From: Gonocerus acuteangulatus
Taxonomy: Eukaryota; Arthropoda; Insecta; Hemiptera; Coreidae
Assembly: GCA_946811695.1 (NCBI GenBank)
Contig: OX328132.1
Coordinates: forward strand, 60,611,151 to 60,675,150
Reading direction: 5' to 3'
DNA: 64,000 nt
Shown: positions 1-10,720 of the stretch, one piece after another
How positions within the stretch are numbered: position 1 is the stretch's first letter
Layout: the number at the start of each line of letters is the position of its first letter
The notes under the pieces: model-generated
Told to the model about the DNA's origin: nothing
Database searches by the model: none
The model's input: only the letters and a program-made list of their open reading frames with translations
Translations under genes and position numbers: made by a program

Positions 1-35
1 TTCTTTCACATTTACTACATTATTTGATATCCTTT

Positions 36-76
36 GCCCGGCATGCTTCGTGCTTTGGTCGCACCTCTTCAGGGGC
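36..76 (-). ncRNA. Degenerate hammerhead ribozyme motif in old PLE repeat
   Basis: On the minus strand GCCC, CTGAAGA and a stem-loop GTGC/GCAC are followed by GAAG instead of GAAA, and by GCC instead of the GTC cleavage triplet, then GGGC. The stems survive but two core positions are changed, so this copy is probably inactive. Confidence 0.5.
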
Positions 77-158
77 CTGGAGCCAGGCGTAATACTACAG
101 CAATATTACGCCTGACTCAAGATAGAGAACATAACGAGAGGACTTCTTGATAAGGAAA

Positions 159-196
159 GCCCCTGAAGAGATCCCAAAGCACGAAACATGTCAGGC
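159..196 (+). ncRNA. Degenerate hammerhead ribozyme motif in old PLE repeat
   Basis: GCCC + CTGAAGA, then a damaged stem II (GATCCCAAAGCAC no longer pairs fully), then GAAAC, ATGTC and AGGC. The GAAA and GTC core elements remain, but stem II and one stem I pair are lost. It is a decayed relative of the intact motifs at 1123, 4448 and 5829. Confidence 0.45.
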
Positions 197-483
197 ACAA
201 AATATCGAATAAAGTAGTAAATGAAATCGAATGATGTAATGGTTTATCGACTCCCTGCCGTAGACAGAAACAAGAAAAAGTGGAAAATATATATCCGATC
301 ATCTTTCAGTAGAATTAATATATATACACACAAGCTGTTACCCGGCTTGCCACTTTTTGCTTTTCTGCATCTAGAAAAGCAAAAATAAATTCGAACCAAA
401 TAAGTAATATTGAAATCTAATAATGCAAATCTGTAACTATTTGGGTTCATAGTTTCAAACTCGAGGCCTCCGAACTGTGAGCC

Positions 484-737
484 CTAGACGATTTTAACCT
501 AGCCCATGGCTCTCCCCGAATCAAGACCTACATGTGTGCCAAGTTTGATCAAAATTGGTCGAGCTTTGTGGATTTGTATAAGGAACAAACATACAGATAG
601 ACAGCTGGTAGACGTTTTTGACTTAGCCTATGACACTTATCATATCAAGACCTACCTGTGTGCCAAGTTTGGTCATAATCGGTCAAACGGTGTGGATTTG
701 TATAAGGAACAATTATGCAGACAAGCAGCTAGTTGAC
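484..737 (-). repeat. Two units of a ~128-bp tandem repeat (family T)
   Basis: Two diverged direct copies (about 484-610 and 611-737) each contain, on the minus strand, CTTATACAAATCCACAC, a CCGATTTTGACCAAAC-type block and GGCACACAGGTAGGTCTTG. The same unit occurs three times at 19203-19575 and once at 49684-49830. No coding capacity is credible. The open frame across it is shared by the tandem units and looks incidental. Confidence 0.75.
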
Positions 738-739
738 GT

Positions 740-876
740 TTTAGCGCGGTTCCTCCCTCCCCCATAGGGAGGAACCCCGCTTATAAGGTTGATACAATGA
801 AACAATCCGGAAGTGCCGACAAGAAAATTTCGCGTTTCAGAACCCCTAGAGACCGAAAATAACGGTGGTTCAAATT

Positions 877-921
<45 letters not shown>

Positions 922-1010
922 TTATATATATATATATATATATATATAAATATATATATTTCGCGTTTCAGAACCTCTGGAAACCGAAAATGATGGTAGT
1001 TCAAATTTGT
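740..1010 (+). repeat. Family A repeat, left half (interrupted by PLE)
   Basis: It starts with TTTTAGCGCGGTTCC and a strong hairpin (GGTTCCTCCCT / AGGGAGGAACC), then the block ending TTCAAATTTGTATATA and a (TA)n core. A second partial copy of the pre-(TA) block follows at 957-1010. Family A copies at 38373, 39967, 41038 (minus), 47816 (minus) and 62955 have the same order. The right half of this copy resumes at about 5997, so the PLE composite lies inside the (TA)n core. Confidence 0.75.
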
Positions 1011-1122
1011 ATATATATATATATATATATATTTTCCACTTTTTCTTGTTTGTTTTTCTGGCAGGGGGTCGATAAAGCAGTACACTCTTTGTTCACATTA
1101 ACTGCTTTATTTGTTATGTTTC

Positions 1123-1162
1123 GCCCGACATGTTTCGTGCCTTTTCGCACCTCTTCAGGGGC
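1123..1162 (-). ncRNA. Hammerhead ribozyme (type I) in PLE pseudo-LTR
   Basis: Read on the minus strand: stem I GCCC, core CTGAAGA, an unpaired G, stem II GTGC-loop-GCAC, core GAAA, a minimal self-complementary stem III ACATGT, cleavage triplet GTC, then GGGC closing stem I. All conserved hammerhead residues are present. Hammerheads with very short stem III are an established feature of PLE repeats and are thought to act best as dimers. The sequence matches the copies at 4448 and 5829. Confidence 0.75.
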
Positions 1163-1432
1163 TTTCCTATGTAACAATATTTTTTGTAAATCCTAAACTT
1201 TAAATTGCTTACACTAATACACATATCCTGTCCCTAAATAATTTTCATTTCAATATATAATATTTTAACTTAATCTTAATCCTACCTTATCAAGAAGTCC
1301 TCTCGTCATGTTGTCTAGCTTGAGTCAGGCGTAGTACTGAAAAGTCATCTGTGGTAATTAATATGGCTGTTTGTATCGATTCTTTAGCTATTTTCATGGT
1401 ATCGATTATTGGTGAAATTTGTTTTGTGAGGT

Positions 1433-4324
1433 TTAATTTATTATACTATGGAAAATTTGGTGCACATTCTTTAAATCTGTTTTTTTATTTATGGCAGTGT
1501 TGGAATTTTTAATTATGTAAATATTTTCTTTGATTTTTCTTTTTAAAGTGTTCCTCTCTTTATTTAAAATGTGAACGTCCTTAAAGTTAAAGTTATGTTT
1601 TAAAGTTAGTGCGTGTTCTGTCAATGTTGTCCTGTTTTCGTTTGTGTCTATGCTTTTTGCGTGTTGCACGATTCTCTTTTGCAATAGCTGTGCCGATTCC
1701 CCAATGTAGCATGCGTTGCAATCGTTACATCGAATTTTGTATATATTGTTCTTTGTACTTGTTGGTTTAATTTTGTCTTTAATATTGCTAAAACTATTTT
1801 CTATTTTGTTACCATATTTCCAACTTATTTTACCTACGTCTTTACATATTTGTTTAAGTCTATTGGCTATTGAAGGATGGTAATGAAAAGTAAAAAATCT
1901 ATTTATTTCATTCACATCTTTGTCATTTTCTTTTGTTAAAACCTGTTTTCTCTTTTGTAGAAATAAATGCTCATTCAAAGCTATTTGCTTATTTAAATTC
2001 GTATTTTTCATAAAGAATTTTTGAATACATGTCTGTAATAACTTTCGCTTTTTTGAATTGTTCTGTGATTCGGGAGGTTTATCGTTTTGATCTCGTTTGC
2101 GCTTGTTTTTATTTGCAGTATCCTTATTAAGCAAACCTGAAACTAATTTAATTTTTTTAGGTGGCATTGACTCTGTGATAGTATCAGAATATTTTCTTTT
2201 CCTTTTGCATTCTATGTCATTAAAAAAGTCGTCAGATATGCTAAAAATTTCAGGTTTAAATTCATATTCGTCTTGCTTATTCGGAAGATCAGTTGGTGTT
2301 TTTGTATACAATATACGTTTTTCTGCCCTTTTTATTTGCTGCTCTATTAATGATTTAGGATAGTTGTTTTCTTGAAACATATTTCGCAATTTATTTTTTA
2401 TTTCGCAAAAATACTTAGAGGAAGTTCTGTGCAAAGCTGATAATGTCCGATTGTATAAAATATTCTTTTTAAAATTAAGCGGGTGATTGGAATAAAAATT
2501 AATCATTCTTGTTGAATGATACGTCTTTGGTTTCCATTTGTATTCAATAAAATTATCCTCATTTCTGATTAGTTCCATATCTAAAAAGTTTAATCTTTTA
2601 TCAGCTTCCAACTCTTTGGTAAATTGTATATTATTATATTTGTTGTTAAAGGTTTCTAAAAGCTTATCCACTTCCTCTTCCTTTACACATAAAATAAGAT
2701 CGTCTACATATCTGTACAAAAATTGAATCTTAATTGGAACCTCTGAAATGATTTAATTAAGAATCCAATTCATCACTATTCCACTAACAGCAATTGAGAG
2801 CGGGTTTCCCATCTGAATTCCTTATAGTTGCTTATATATCTTTTTATTGAATTGAAAGTACCCGAATTTACAACATAAACTGATTCCTTCAATGAATAAC
2901 TCTTTATTTTTTATCTTAGTATGTTTTTCAATCTGCGTCCAATTATTACTAATGATTTTTATTGCCAAATCTACCGGAATGTTTGGAAACATGTTAACAA
3001 CGTCAAATGAAACTAATTTAAAACCTGGTAAAATTTTTATGTTCTTTAAATTGTCAATAAGATGCGTCGCATTGATAATATCGAAAGGGTTATCTTCACT
3101 AAATGGTTTTAAATCGGTTGCTAACATTTTTGCTAATTTTTGTATTGGGGATTCACAGCCACTGATAATCGGTCGTAATGGCATATCTGTTTTGTGCAAT
3201 TTGATGAGTCCATAAATTAAGGGAGTCAAGCAATTATGATTAACTAATTTGGTTTTGTCAAATTTATTTAAATAGCGTTTGTGTACCAACTTGTCCAAAT
3301 ATTTAATAACCTTATTTTTTATACTAGTAGTTGGATTGTAATCTATTTGTTTATATACTTTTGTATCGTTTAGTAAGTTTTCCATTTTAAGATTGTACGT
3401 ATGTCTGTCTATTAAAACGGTCTTGTTTGATTTGTCAGCTTTTATTATTAAAACGTCAGGATTGTCTTTTTTAAACTTCCTAGTAAGTCTTTCATATTGA
3501 TTTAATTTTTCAGCAAGTAAAATATCTGTATGGTCAGGAATGTTTTTAAAGTAAATTGTCTTTTCATTTTTGCTCAATAAATTTACACTTTTTTGTCTGA
3601 TTTTATTCTTTTCCTTCTTTGTAATGTCCAGGTTGTCAAGCATGTATTCTACGTCCGTTATCGTATTAATCCTATCTGTTTCAGTAATGGGTTTTAAGAT
3701 ATTAAATTTACCACTTAAAGTTAAAAATTGTATAACCTCTTGAGGAACACTTTTCTCTGACAAGTTAACAATCCAGTTACTATTCGTACTAATGTCAGTT
3801 ATCCGTTCCTCATGATAATACGGGCCTTTATGTTTTTTTAAAATACTATTACTTTTTTTATGGTAATTTTTGCCAAATTGTAAATTTATTCGTTTCTTAT
3901 AGAGTTTAAAATATGTATCCAGCACTTGCCTAATTTTTGAACATTCTATTTTGGCGACGAGAGAACTTTTACATAAACCTTCTTTTTTAACTGTTTTCTC
4001 TAGTAAGGCGTAATTTCTAGACATTTCCAAATCCAAAATTTTATATTTAAAGTTATTTACTACATTCATAAATTTCCTATATCCACTAAAATTAACATCA
4101 AATATTTCATAAACCTTTTTAGTTTTATTTTCTATAAATTTTGGAAAGAATTTCGCTTTTTTACATGTTTTTAAAAATTGCAACCTTAATCTAATCCTAA
4201 CTAGTTTTTTAACAATGTTATTCAGTTCATAAAAATGTTTCATTAAAAAAGAATCCAGGTTCATATTTAGAATTTCTAAATAGAACCCTTCGTCACTCCA
4301 ATCTTCTGCCGCGGAGTAATTCAT
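1433..4324 (-). pseudogene. Penelope-like reverse transcriptase / GIY-YIG endonuclease (two in-frame stops)
   Basis: One continuous 964-codon frame, interrupted only by TAA codons at 2822-2824 and 2753-2755. The N-terminal part is basic and unassigned. The RT domain shows KLHK...PLRPIIS, motif A as FDVVNMFPNIP, then MGNPLS between the stops, and YRYVDD at the catalytic site just after the second stop. A Lys/Arg-rich linker (KRKRDQ, KKRKL) precedes a C-terminal GIY-YIG nuclease: YKIRC-x2-C, CYIGES, LQKRIVQH, then KENIYI carrying the expected Glu. RT followed by GIY-YIG defines canonical EN+ PLEs, which reverse-transcribe at a nicked target. The ATG at 4324 is 124 nt after the hammerhead motif. 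The two stops make this copy non-autonomous unless they are read through. The key RT aspartates and GIY-YIG residues I could see are intact. Confidence 0.88.
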
Positions 4325-4447
4325 ATTAACTCTTGTGAAAGATGACCCGATATATATTTTCCACTTTTTCTTGTTTGTTTTTCTGGCAGGGGGTCGATAA
4401 AGCAGTACACTCTTTGTTCACATTAACTGCTTTATTTGTTATGTTTC

Positions 4448-4487
4448 GCCCGACATGTTTCGTGCCTTTTCGCACCTCTTCAGGGGC
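4448..4487 (-). ncRNA. Hammerhead ribozyme (type I) at the 5' edge of the PLE copy
   Basis: Same 40-nt motif as at 1123-1162. On the minus strand PLE homology begins exactly at the GCCC that starts stem I. Upstream is the junction with the inverted copy, so the usual 5' flank (ACATAGGAAA) is absent. Cleavage after GTC would leave a 5' end about 140 nt before the pol ATG. Confidence 0.72.
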
Positions 4488-4496
4488 GATTCTTTA

Positions 4497-5558
4497 AACA
4501 AGAATATTTCAATATTCTTTAAAAAGAATATTTTATACAATCGGACATTATCAGCTTTGCACAGAACTTCCTCTAAGTATTTTTGCGAAATAAAAAATAA
4601 ATTGCGAAATATGTTTCAAGAAAACAACTATCCTAAATCATTAATAGAGCAGCAAATAAAAAGGGCAGAAAAACGTATATTGTATACAAAAACACCAACT
4701 GATCTTCCGAATAAGCAAGACGAATATGAATTTAAACCTGAAATTTTTAGCATATCTGACGACTTTTTTAATGACATAGAATGCAAAAGGAAAAGAAAAT
4801 ATTCTGATACTATCACAGAGTCAATGCCACCTAAAAAAATTAAATTAGTTTCAGGTTTGCTTAATAAGGATACTGCAAATAAAAACAAGCGCAAACGAGA
4901 TCAAAACGATAAACCTCCCGAATCACAGAACAATTCAAAAAAGCGAAAGTTATTACAGACATGTATTCAAAAATTCTTTATGAAAAATACGAATTTAAAT
5001 AAGCAAATAGCTTTGAATGAGCATTTATTTCTACAAAAGAGAAAACAGGTTTTAACAAAAGAAAATGACAAAGATGTGAATGAAATAAATAGATTTTTTA
5101 CTTTTCATTACCATCCTTCAATAGCCAATAGACTTAAACAAATATGTAAAGACGTAGGTAAAATAAGTTGGAAATATGGTAACAAAATAGAAAATAGTTT
5201 TAGCAATATTAAAGACAAAATTAAACCAACAAGTACAAAGAACAATATATACAAAATTCGATGTAACGATTGCAACGCATGCTACATTGGGGAATCGGCA
5301 CAGCTATTGCAAAAGAGAATCGTGCAACACGCAAAAAGCATAGACACAAACGAAAACAGGACAACATTGACAGAACACGCACTAACTTTAAAACATAACT
5401 TTAACTTTAAGGACGTTCACATTTTAAATAAAGAGAGGAACACTTTAAAAAGAAAAATCAAAGAAAATATTTACATAATTAAAAATTCCAACACTGCCAT
5501 AAATAAAAAAACAGATTTAAAGAATGTGCACCAAATTTTCCATAGTATAATAAATTAA
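4497..5558 (+). pseudogene. 5'-truncated PLE pol, GIY-YIG part, inverted
   Basis: From about 4518 this frame is residue-for-residue identical to the last ~340 residues of the minus-strand PLE pol. It starts after the YVDD motif and runs through the basic linker and the GIY-YIG domain to the natural stop. All RT catalytic motifs are missing. The upstream ~20 codons read through the junction and pseudo-LTR and are not native. This is a truncated retrocopy with no independent RT function. Confidence 0.85.
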
Positions 5559-5828
5559 ACCTCACAAAACAAATTTCACCAATAATCGATACCATGAAAA
5601 TAGCTAAAGAATCGATACAAACAGCCATATTAATTACCACAGATGACTTTTCAGTACTACGCCTGACTCAAGCTAGACAACATGACGAGAGGACTTCTTG
5701 ATAAGGTAGGATTAAGATTAAGTTAAAATATTATATATTGAAATGAAAATTATTTAGGGACAGGATATGTGTATTAGTGTAAGCAATTTAAAGTTTAGGA
5801 TTTACAAAAAATATTGTTACATAGGAAA

Positions 5829-5868
5829 GCCCCTGAAGAGGTGCGAAAAGGCACGAAACATGTCGGGC
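5829..5868 (+). ncRNA. Hammerhead ribozyme (type I) in inverted PLE copy
   Basis: GCCC (5829-5832), CTGAAGA (5833-5839), stem II 5841-5844/5851-5854, GAAA (5855-5858), ACATGT stem III, GTC with predicted cleavage after 5864, GGGC (5865-5868). An extra G at 5840 sits between the core and stem II, as an extra A does in the unrelated PLE-type motif at 7517-7549. Confidence 0.75.
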
Positions 5869-6006
5869 GAAACATAACAAATAAAGCAGTTAATGGGAAC
5901 AAAGAGTGTACTGCTTTATCGACCCCCTGCCAGAAAAACAAACAAGAAAAAGTGGAAAATATATATCGGGTCATCTTTCACAAGAGTTAATATATATATA
6001 TGTATA

Positions 6007-6055
<49 letters not shown>

Positions 6056-6540
6056 CTGTTCGCTCATTTCTGGCTTCCCTGATGGTCCGATTTTGATGAA
6101 ATTTGGTACAAAAATCCGTCGTCCAATTTGAAAGGTCAAGTTCGTTAACCAGCAAAATCCGCCCACTGGAAGATGGCATTTGGGGGGAAATTCGCGCAAA
6201 AAAAATCGTAACGCTTACGTTTTTGAGTTCATAAGCTTGTAAGTACTCTTTTTATAGGCTTCTTGGGCTAGGAAAACGAATGGAACCATTTTCAAGGCGA
6301 TAGCTTTAACCGTTTTCGAGAAAATTGGAAAAATAATTTTTGAATACCGTTTTTGGTTTGGGTACTTAGAATTACGGGATTCAGTTGAAACATTATCTGC
6401 ATGTTCTACTTTCATTAAAACTAATATGTTGAAAGTTTTGTTACGTTTGGAGTTAAGGAAGGGTTAGAATAAAATATTTTATGAACAGACAAGAAAAGTT
6501 TTGGGAACTTCGTATACTTTCATTAATATCTCGAACATGG

Positions 6541-6701
6541 GGTCTCCCGTGGTCTAATGGCTAGCGCCTTGGATTCATAAGCGGGAGATGGTGGGTTCGA
6601 TTCCCAACCTCCGGCAGGAATTTTATCATCCCACGGCTCGCTGGTAAAATTCCTCGCTGCACCCTGGATGTCGGCGCTAATGACCTAGATGTAGATGCGC
6701 C

Positions 6702-6734
<33 letters not shown>
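6541..6734 (+). mobile_element. tRNA-derived SINE
   Basis: The tRNA-like head has a perfect B box (GGTTCGATTCC) and an A-box-like TGGTCTAATGGCTAG. A ~90-nt body follows, ending in a short hairpin (CGGCGC...GCGCCG) and a long poly-A tail. It is flanked by a 16-bp near-perfect target duplication (6525-6540 and 6735-6750, AATATCTCGAACATGG with one mismatch). This shows RNA-mediated insertion. It is not a functional tRNA gene. Confidence 0.88.
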
Positions 6735-6739
<5 letters not shown>

Positions 6740-7466
6740 CTCGAACACGGTTGGGAAATCGTGGTAAGTGGATAGAAACTATTTGAAAGCTTTCTAAATT
6801 CTCTACAAAAAATATTCTAAAACTATTTTTGATTAGGTTATGTCAATCGGAGAAATAAGTGCTTAAAACTTCAAATACGTCTGTTTTGTTCTTAATAACG
6901 GGTTTTTGTCGTTCTTTTTGTAATTTTTGTCTCTTTCCCTTTGTTTTTTATTGCTTTTAATTTTTGTAATTTCTTATGTTGGGAAAATTTTGTGTGTAAA
7001 ACAGGATATGAAAAATGAGACCAATTTTCTGTTGCTAGAAATAATGTAAATTTTGGGAACTTTCATTAATATCTCGAAAACGGGTGAAAATCTTGGTAAA
7101 CGGAAGAATACCATTAGAAAGCTTATTAAATGCTCTACATAAAAGGCTATAATGAAAGTTTTGATTAGGCGATGACAATCGGAGAAATAAGAGCTTAAAG
7201 CTTTAAAGTAATTGATTTCGCTTATTCGAACTGTTCTTTTTGTCTGTTTTTTATTCCTTGTTATTTTTTAATTGCTTATAGTTGGATAATGTATTCGAAA
7301 ATAAAACAGGTTTAGTAAAATAACAAAAGCAATTTATTGTTAGAAATATAGAGTTCCAAGATTCCAAGACCTTGTAACTAGCGGGAAAGTTTCTAGTGAT
7401 GCCGACCCTTCCAGGTAAGATTGTAAATCCTACCTTTCAAGACTGTTGGAACCAAAACAATAACTG

Positions 7467-7616
7467 TCGGGGTTCGGTCACTGCTACTTTTATCGTAAAA
7501 ATGGTTTTATTGTGTCGACGTTTCGGCTTGAACTTCAAGCCTTCATCAGGGCTGTAAATACAAGTAGGACATATTTAACACTAATATATGCACATATCTA
7601 TGTAAATATACCTAAC

Positions 7617-7648
<32 letters not shown>

Positions 7649-7797
7649 GCATATACACATACACATATACACGCACACATATGTACATATATATGCCCAC
7701 ATATATACACATATGGGGTATGTATTATTAAGTAGCAGTGACCGAACCCGGACAATCCCTACCTTGCATCATCAACGGTCAACGATCTCCTCTCAAC
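7467..7797 (-). mobile_element. Short ribozyme-bearing, PLE-derived insert with 13-bp target duplication
   Basis: It interrupts a family A body sequence that is continuous at 41101-41145 (minus). The flanks 7454-7466 and 7798-7810 are copies of AAAATAATAACTG with one mismatch. Near the ends is an inverted repeat (GGGTTCGGTCACTGCTACT at 7473-7490 against 7731-7751). The interior holds TA/CA microsatellite and a hammerhead-like block on the minus strand. There is no ORF of substance. It looks like a non-autonomous relative of PLEs or retrozymes. Confidence 0.55.
7517..7551 (-). ncRNA. Hammerhead-like motif of the PLE type
   Basis: Minus strand: GCC + CTGATGA, an extra A, stem II GGCTTG/CAAGCC (six pairs), GAAA, C, GTC. 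The catalytic core is complete and stem II is strong. Stem I on either side is weak (GCC against GAC), so activity is uncertain. Confidence 0.55.
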
Positions 7798-7891
7798 AAA
7801 ATAATAACTGTTTCTATTTTAATCTTTCGAAATTAGACTAGGGATAATAACGGAACCGCGCTAAGATGAGGCAGTTCCTGCGAGTCGGACT

Positions 7892-10720
7892 TTTTGTCTT
7901 TGATTTTGGTACTTAGAATCATGGGATTCAGTTGAAACATTTTCTGCATGTTTCAATTTTATCAAAACTAATATGTTGAAAATTTGGTTACGTTTAACCT
8001 TTACCGTTTAGTAAAGGAAGGATTAAAATAAAATATTTCATTTTTACTCATGAAAAGTTTTGGGAACTTCGAATAATTGCATTAATATCACGTAAACGGT
8101 TTGGAATCTTGGCAAGCAAAAGAATACCATTCGAAAGGTTACTAAATTCTCCACAAAAAATGTTTTGAAGACATTTGCGATGGGATGGTCATATTTGGAG
8201 AAATAAGTGCTTAAAACATAGGTAATTTCGTTTATTTGAACGAATCTTTTTGTGTGTTTCCTACAGTGTTTTTCACTGCTCGTTATTTTTGTGATTGCTT
8301 ATAGAAGTCAAATGTATTAGTAAATAAAACAGGATACGTATAAATAGAAACAATATTTTGTTTCAACGGCATCTTGGAATTCGAAGATGCCCTATGAATA
8401 TCTAGATTACTGTACTGGTGTTGATTTCGTTCTTTAGAATTGTTTTTGGTATTCTCTATTTTCAGCAGTTTTTATCTATTTATTAATTTTTTTGTTTAAA
8501 TTCATTGAACAAAATCATAGGAATTCGAAGGTGAGGAGCTAGGAGGCTTAGGGTGGGGGGCATTTCCCCTGTCCCCAGGTACCTCTCAGTTTACTCTCGT
8601 CATCTGTAAGTCCCTTTCTAGAGTCATAAAGATAAGCCTCCAAACAACTTTAGGAATGTAGGATTTCTAATTTTTGCGAGTATCAGAACAGCCGCTCTTT
8701 ACATACCACAGTGGTACTGAGGTACCGGTCTATACTAGTTGCACTCCACACGGTGGTAGTACTTGGTGTATGCCACAGCGGATCGCTCATTATAACCTTA
8801 TTTTATTCGTATTAAATAGATACCTAAAAAAAAATTATTTGTGTATAAGTGTAGCGTTATTGGGATTAGAATAAAATATTTTATTAACAGACATGAAATG
8901 GTTCGGAATCTTCGTATATTGTCCTGATTTTTTTATTTTTATTTCTTTTATGGTGCATCGAAAATGAGCCATTAGCACCATTTTTTCCTTATGAGCTTAT
9001 ATAATACTTAGATTTAGCTAGCGACAATATTTTACACCGCAATTAAAGTGACTTGCTCTTCTTACGAATATAATATTTATATTATAATATAAACATAATA
9101 CATTAATTTGTCTGAAAAAAAAGTCCAACCCGCACGAACTGCATCATCTTAGCGCGGTTCCGTTCTTATCTCGAGTGCAATTAGTGAAGGAATATAGCAG
9201 CTATCGGTAGGTATTAGCACCATTTTTTCCCCCTTAATATCTTCAAAACAGTGGGAAGTACGATATAACCATTCAAAAGCTTACTAAATTCTCTACAAAA
9301 AAGATTCTGAAGCAAATTTCGATGGGGCAATATCAGTCGGAGAAGTAAGTGCTTAAAACTACGAAAGTTTTAGTTTTGTTATTTTAAACGGGTTTTTGTC
9401 ACTGTTTACCTCACTTTTGTTTTTTAAGTTTATTTAACGGTGGAATGAGTATTTCATTAAAGCTGAGAAAATAGGAATCATATTGGTAATCGAGTTTTCT
9501 TAGAGTGAGCGTCGCGATGACGGGAGAGTCCCATCCGCTTAGAAAACTGTCAGTTTCCATATGTGGCGCTTTAAGCTTCCTTCTTTTTGAGATTTTATTT
9601 TATATTTTTAACGAAAGATCAAAACCTACCGATAGCTGCTACTATTCCTTTACTAATCGCACTTCGGATAAGAAGGGAACCGCGCTAAGATGATGCAGTT
9701 CCTGCGAATCGGACTTTTGTCTTTGATTTTGATACTTAAAATTATGGGATTCAGTTGAAACATTTTCTGCATGTTTGAATTTCATCAACACTAATATGTT
9801 AAAATTTTGGTTACGTTTGGATCTAAGGAAGGATTAGAATAAAATATTTTATTAACAGACATGAAATGTTTTGGGAACTTCGTATACATTCCCTAATATC
9901 TCGAAGACGGGTAGGAATATTGGTAACCGGAGGGTTACCATGCAAAAGCTTACTAAATGTTCTACAAAAAAGATTCTGAAACAATTTTTGATTAGGCTAT
10001 GTCAATCGGAGAAATAAGTGCTTAAACTTTGAAGTAATTGATTTCGTTTATTCGAACGGTTCTTTTTGTTTGTTTTTATTCCTTGTTATTTTTTAATTGC
10101 TTAAAGTTGGATAATGTATTTGACAATAAAACAGATTAATTAAAATAAGAAAAACAATTCATTGTTAAAAATATATCAGGCTGTATCGTATGAAATGTCA
10201 GTTTTGGATTTGTCGATTTCCTTCAAATGTTTTGAAACTGTCGAGGCTCCTACTCCGAGTTCTTTGGCATATTCCCTAGTGTTTTTAATTGCTTATAGTA
10301 GTCAAATGTATTTGTCAATAAAACAGGATACGTATAATTAGAATCAATATTTTGTTTGTTAGAATTCGAAGATGCCGTATGAATATCTAGATTACAGTAC
10401 TGGTGTTGATTTCGTTCTTTAGAATTATTCTTGGTATTCCCTATTTTCATCTGTTACCCATAGTTTTTTATTGTTAGTAGGTTTTTCTTATTGATTATAG
10501 AATATAATTCTATTTGGCTATAAAACAGGATACGTAAAATTAGTAACAATATTTCGGAGATTTCTGAGCGAAATACTTTTAAGATTTTCTACCACCACGT
10601 ACGGCTTTTTTCCTCTATTTTTATCCACTAGATAGGCTTTATTTTTCATATTATTCTATATAAGTTTTATTCAGCAGGGGATTCTGATGAAATGTCGTGT
10701 TTTTGCTGTGGATTTTAAAT
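7892..10720. repeat. Degenerate tandem and inverted fragments of family A
   Basis: The family A right terminus recurs at 9655-9712 and, inverted, at 9119-9165. The body motifs TACTTAGAATCATGGGATTC and TAATATGTTGAAAATTTGG reappear at 7907, 7968, 9731 and 9790. Each right terminus is followed by the same junction (TTTGTCTTTGATTTTG), which suggests tandem duplication. Positions 9119-9712 are bounded by two inverted copies of the same end. No gene is seen, and the short frames here are not credible. Confidence 0.6.

Larger units (their letters stand above)
1..330. mobile_element. Diverged Penelope-like pseudo-LTR remnant, head-to-head halves
   Basis: The two halves are inverted relative to each other. 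Positions 30-76 (minus) and 155-300 (plus) both resemble the pseudo-LTR of the intact PLE at 1018-5996: the block containing CCCCTGAAGAG, a GAAACATGTC-type block and the tract ending in AAGAAAAAGTGGAAAATATA. Both halves carry many substitutions, so this copy is older than its neighbour. The junction near 77-120 contains a short inverted repeat around GCGTAATACT. The rest, to 330, is a simple TA/CA-rich edge. Confidence 0.7.
1018..5996 (-). mobile_element. Penelope-like element: full-length copy plus inverted 5'-truncated copy
   Basis: The minus-strand copy runs from a pseudo-LTR start at 4487 through one long pol frame (4324-1433) to a second pseudo-LTR ending near 1018 in (TA)n. A plus-strand copy (about 4497-5996) repeats the last third of pol and the downstream pseudo-LTR. 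Its protein is identical to the minus copy wherever they overlap, so both parts are recent and probably arose in one insertion. Partial inverted units and pseudo-LTRs are typical of PLEs. The composite is embedded in the (TA)n core of a family A repeat. Confidence 0.85.
5997..7891 (+). repeat. Family A repeat, right half, with nested SINE and ribozyme-bearing insert
   Basis: The (TA)n core continues into TTTGTCTGTTCGCTCA, the motif GATTTTGATGAAATTTGG, and the long A/T-rich body found in the other family A copies. It ends at 7840-7891 with GGAACCGCGCTAAGATG and TTCCTGCGAGTCGGAC, the common right terminus. A SINE (6541-6734) and a 331-bp insert (7467-7797) are nested in it, each with target duplications. 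Part of the body is repeated near 7040-7300, so this may be two fused copies. Confidence 0.7.

Noticed and set aside
813..1196. Open frames encoding Tyr-Ile repeats (here and at 5893, 7512, 32621, 38447, 41924, 42917, 48925, 49338, 63040)
   Set aside because: They are translations of (TA)n and (CA)n microsatellites with repeat flanks.
4628..4894. 88-codon antisense frame duplicated in both PLE copies (also 2097-2363)
   Set aside because: It is the reverse strand of the PLE linker; identity simply follows from the duplicated PLE sequence.
6541..6615. tRNA gene
   Set aside because: The A and B boxes are those of a SINE head: a body, hairpin tail, poly-A and target duplication follow, and the same unit occurs several times.
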